From an uncultured Collinsella sp. (GTDB lineage: Bacteria; Actinomycetota; Coriobacteriia; Coriobacteriales; Coriobacteriaceae), in contig CABSAN010000083.1 in the NCBI GenBank assembly GCA_902475785.1, positions 1 through 5,514 of the forward strand: a stretch of DNA of 5,514 bases, given 5' to 3'. The position numbers and the translations under genes are program-made. The notes under the pieces were generated by a model that saw only the letters and a program-made list of their open reading frames with translations, did not search any database and had not been told where the DNA came from. Each line of letters starts with the position of its first letter. The stretch's first letter is position 1. Shown here piece by piece: positions 5,463 to 5,514 of the stretch.

Positions 5463-5514
5463 TGGCGCCCGTATGCGCCGTGGTCGTTGCCGGCGGCAGC
5501 GGCCAGCGCTTTGG
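5462..5514 (+). CDS. ispD: Probable 2-C-methyl-D-erythritol 4-phosphate cytidylyltransferase, N-terminus only
   Basis: Only 17 codons are present before the window ends. The translation MAPVCAVVVAGGSGQRFG shows the Gly-rich nucleotide-binding start (AGGSGxRFG) of sugar- and alditol-phosphate nucleotidyltransferases. IspD makes CDP-methylerythritol in the non-mevalonate isoprenoid pathway. It is favoured over other family members because disA is commonly followed by ispD (with ispF) in Gram-positive genomes. The ATG overlaps the disA stop by one base, and AGGGGA (5449–5454) precedes it by seven bases. The fragment alone cannot exclude another nucleotidyltransferase. Confidence 0.72.
   Translation, partial: MAPVCAVVVAGGSGQRF

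Overview
This window is high-GC bacterial chromosome. Codon use, gene content and the DisA–IspD pairing suggest an actinobacterial host, most likely a Coriobacteriia member of the Collinsella type. That assignment is inference; no rRNA or other marker is present. It holds five complete genes and the first 53 bases of a sixth.

Region by region: (1) 30–1487, plus strand, is a complete M20-family dipeptidase (PepD) with every expected metal and catalytic residue, followed by a strong intrinsic terminator at 1543–1589. (2) 1613–3349, minus strand, is a HipB–HipA type II toxin–antitoxin operon that converges on pepD. Its middle part has clearly lower GC than the flanks, which suggests acquisition. 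Directly upstream, at 3364–3433, lie three copies of a 16-bp dyad (ATGCA-N6-TGCAT) at exact 27-bp spacing, the likely HipB operators. The third copy sits inside the hairpin that probably terminates the gene upstream. (3) 3470–4048, minus strand, is the manganese exporter MntP. Its leader (4102–4236) contains a yybP-ykoY manganese riboswitch whose P1 3' strand is shared with a terminator hairpin ending in six U, the layout of a Mn2+-activated switch. (4) 4237–4394 is the divergent spacer, which carries a long imperfect inverted repeat. (5) 4395–5462, plus strand, is the c-di-AMP synthase and DNA-scanning protein DisA (TTG start). It overlaps by one base the start of a probable ispD at 5462, which runs off the window.

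How they work together: mntP and its riboswitch form a self-contained manganese-efflux circuit, and hipBA a self-regulated toxin–antitoxin unit. disA and ispD look translationally coupled, as DisA/IspD neighbours are in many Gram-positive genomes. No wholly new system is evident. The most unusual structure is the compact 80-bp mntP–hipB junction, where an evenly spaced operator array, a promoter and a terminator are nested in one another.
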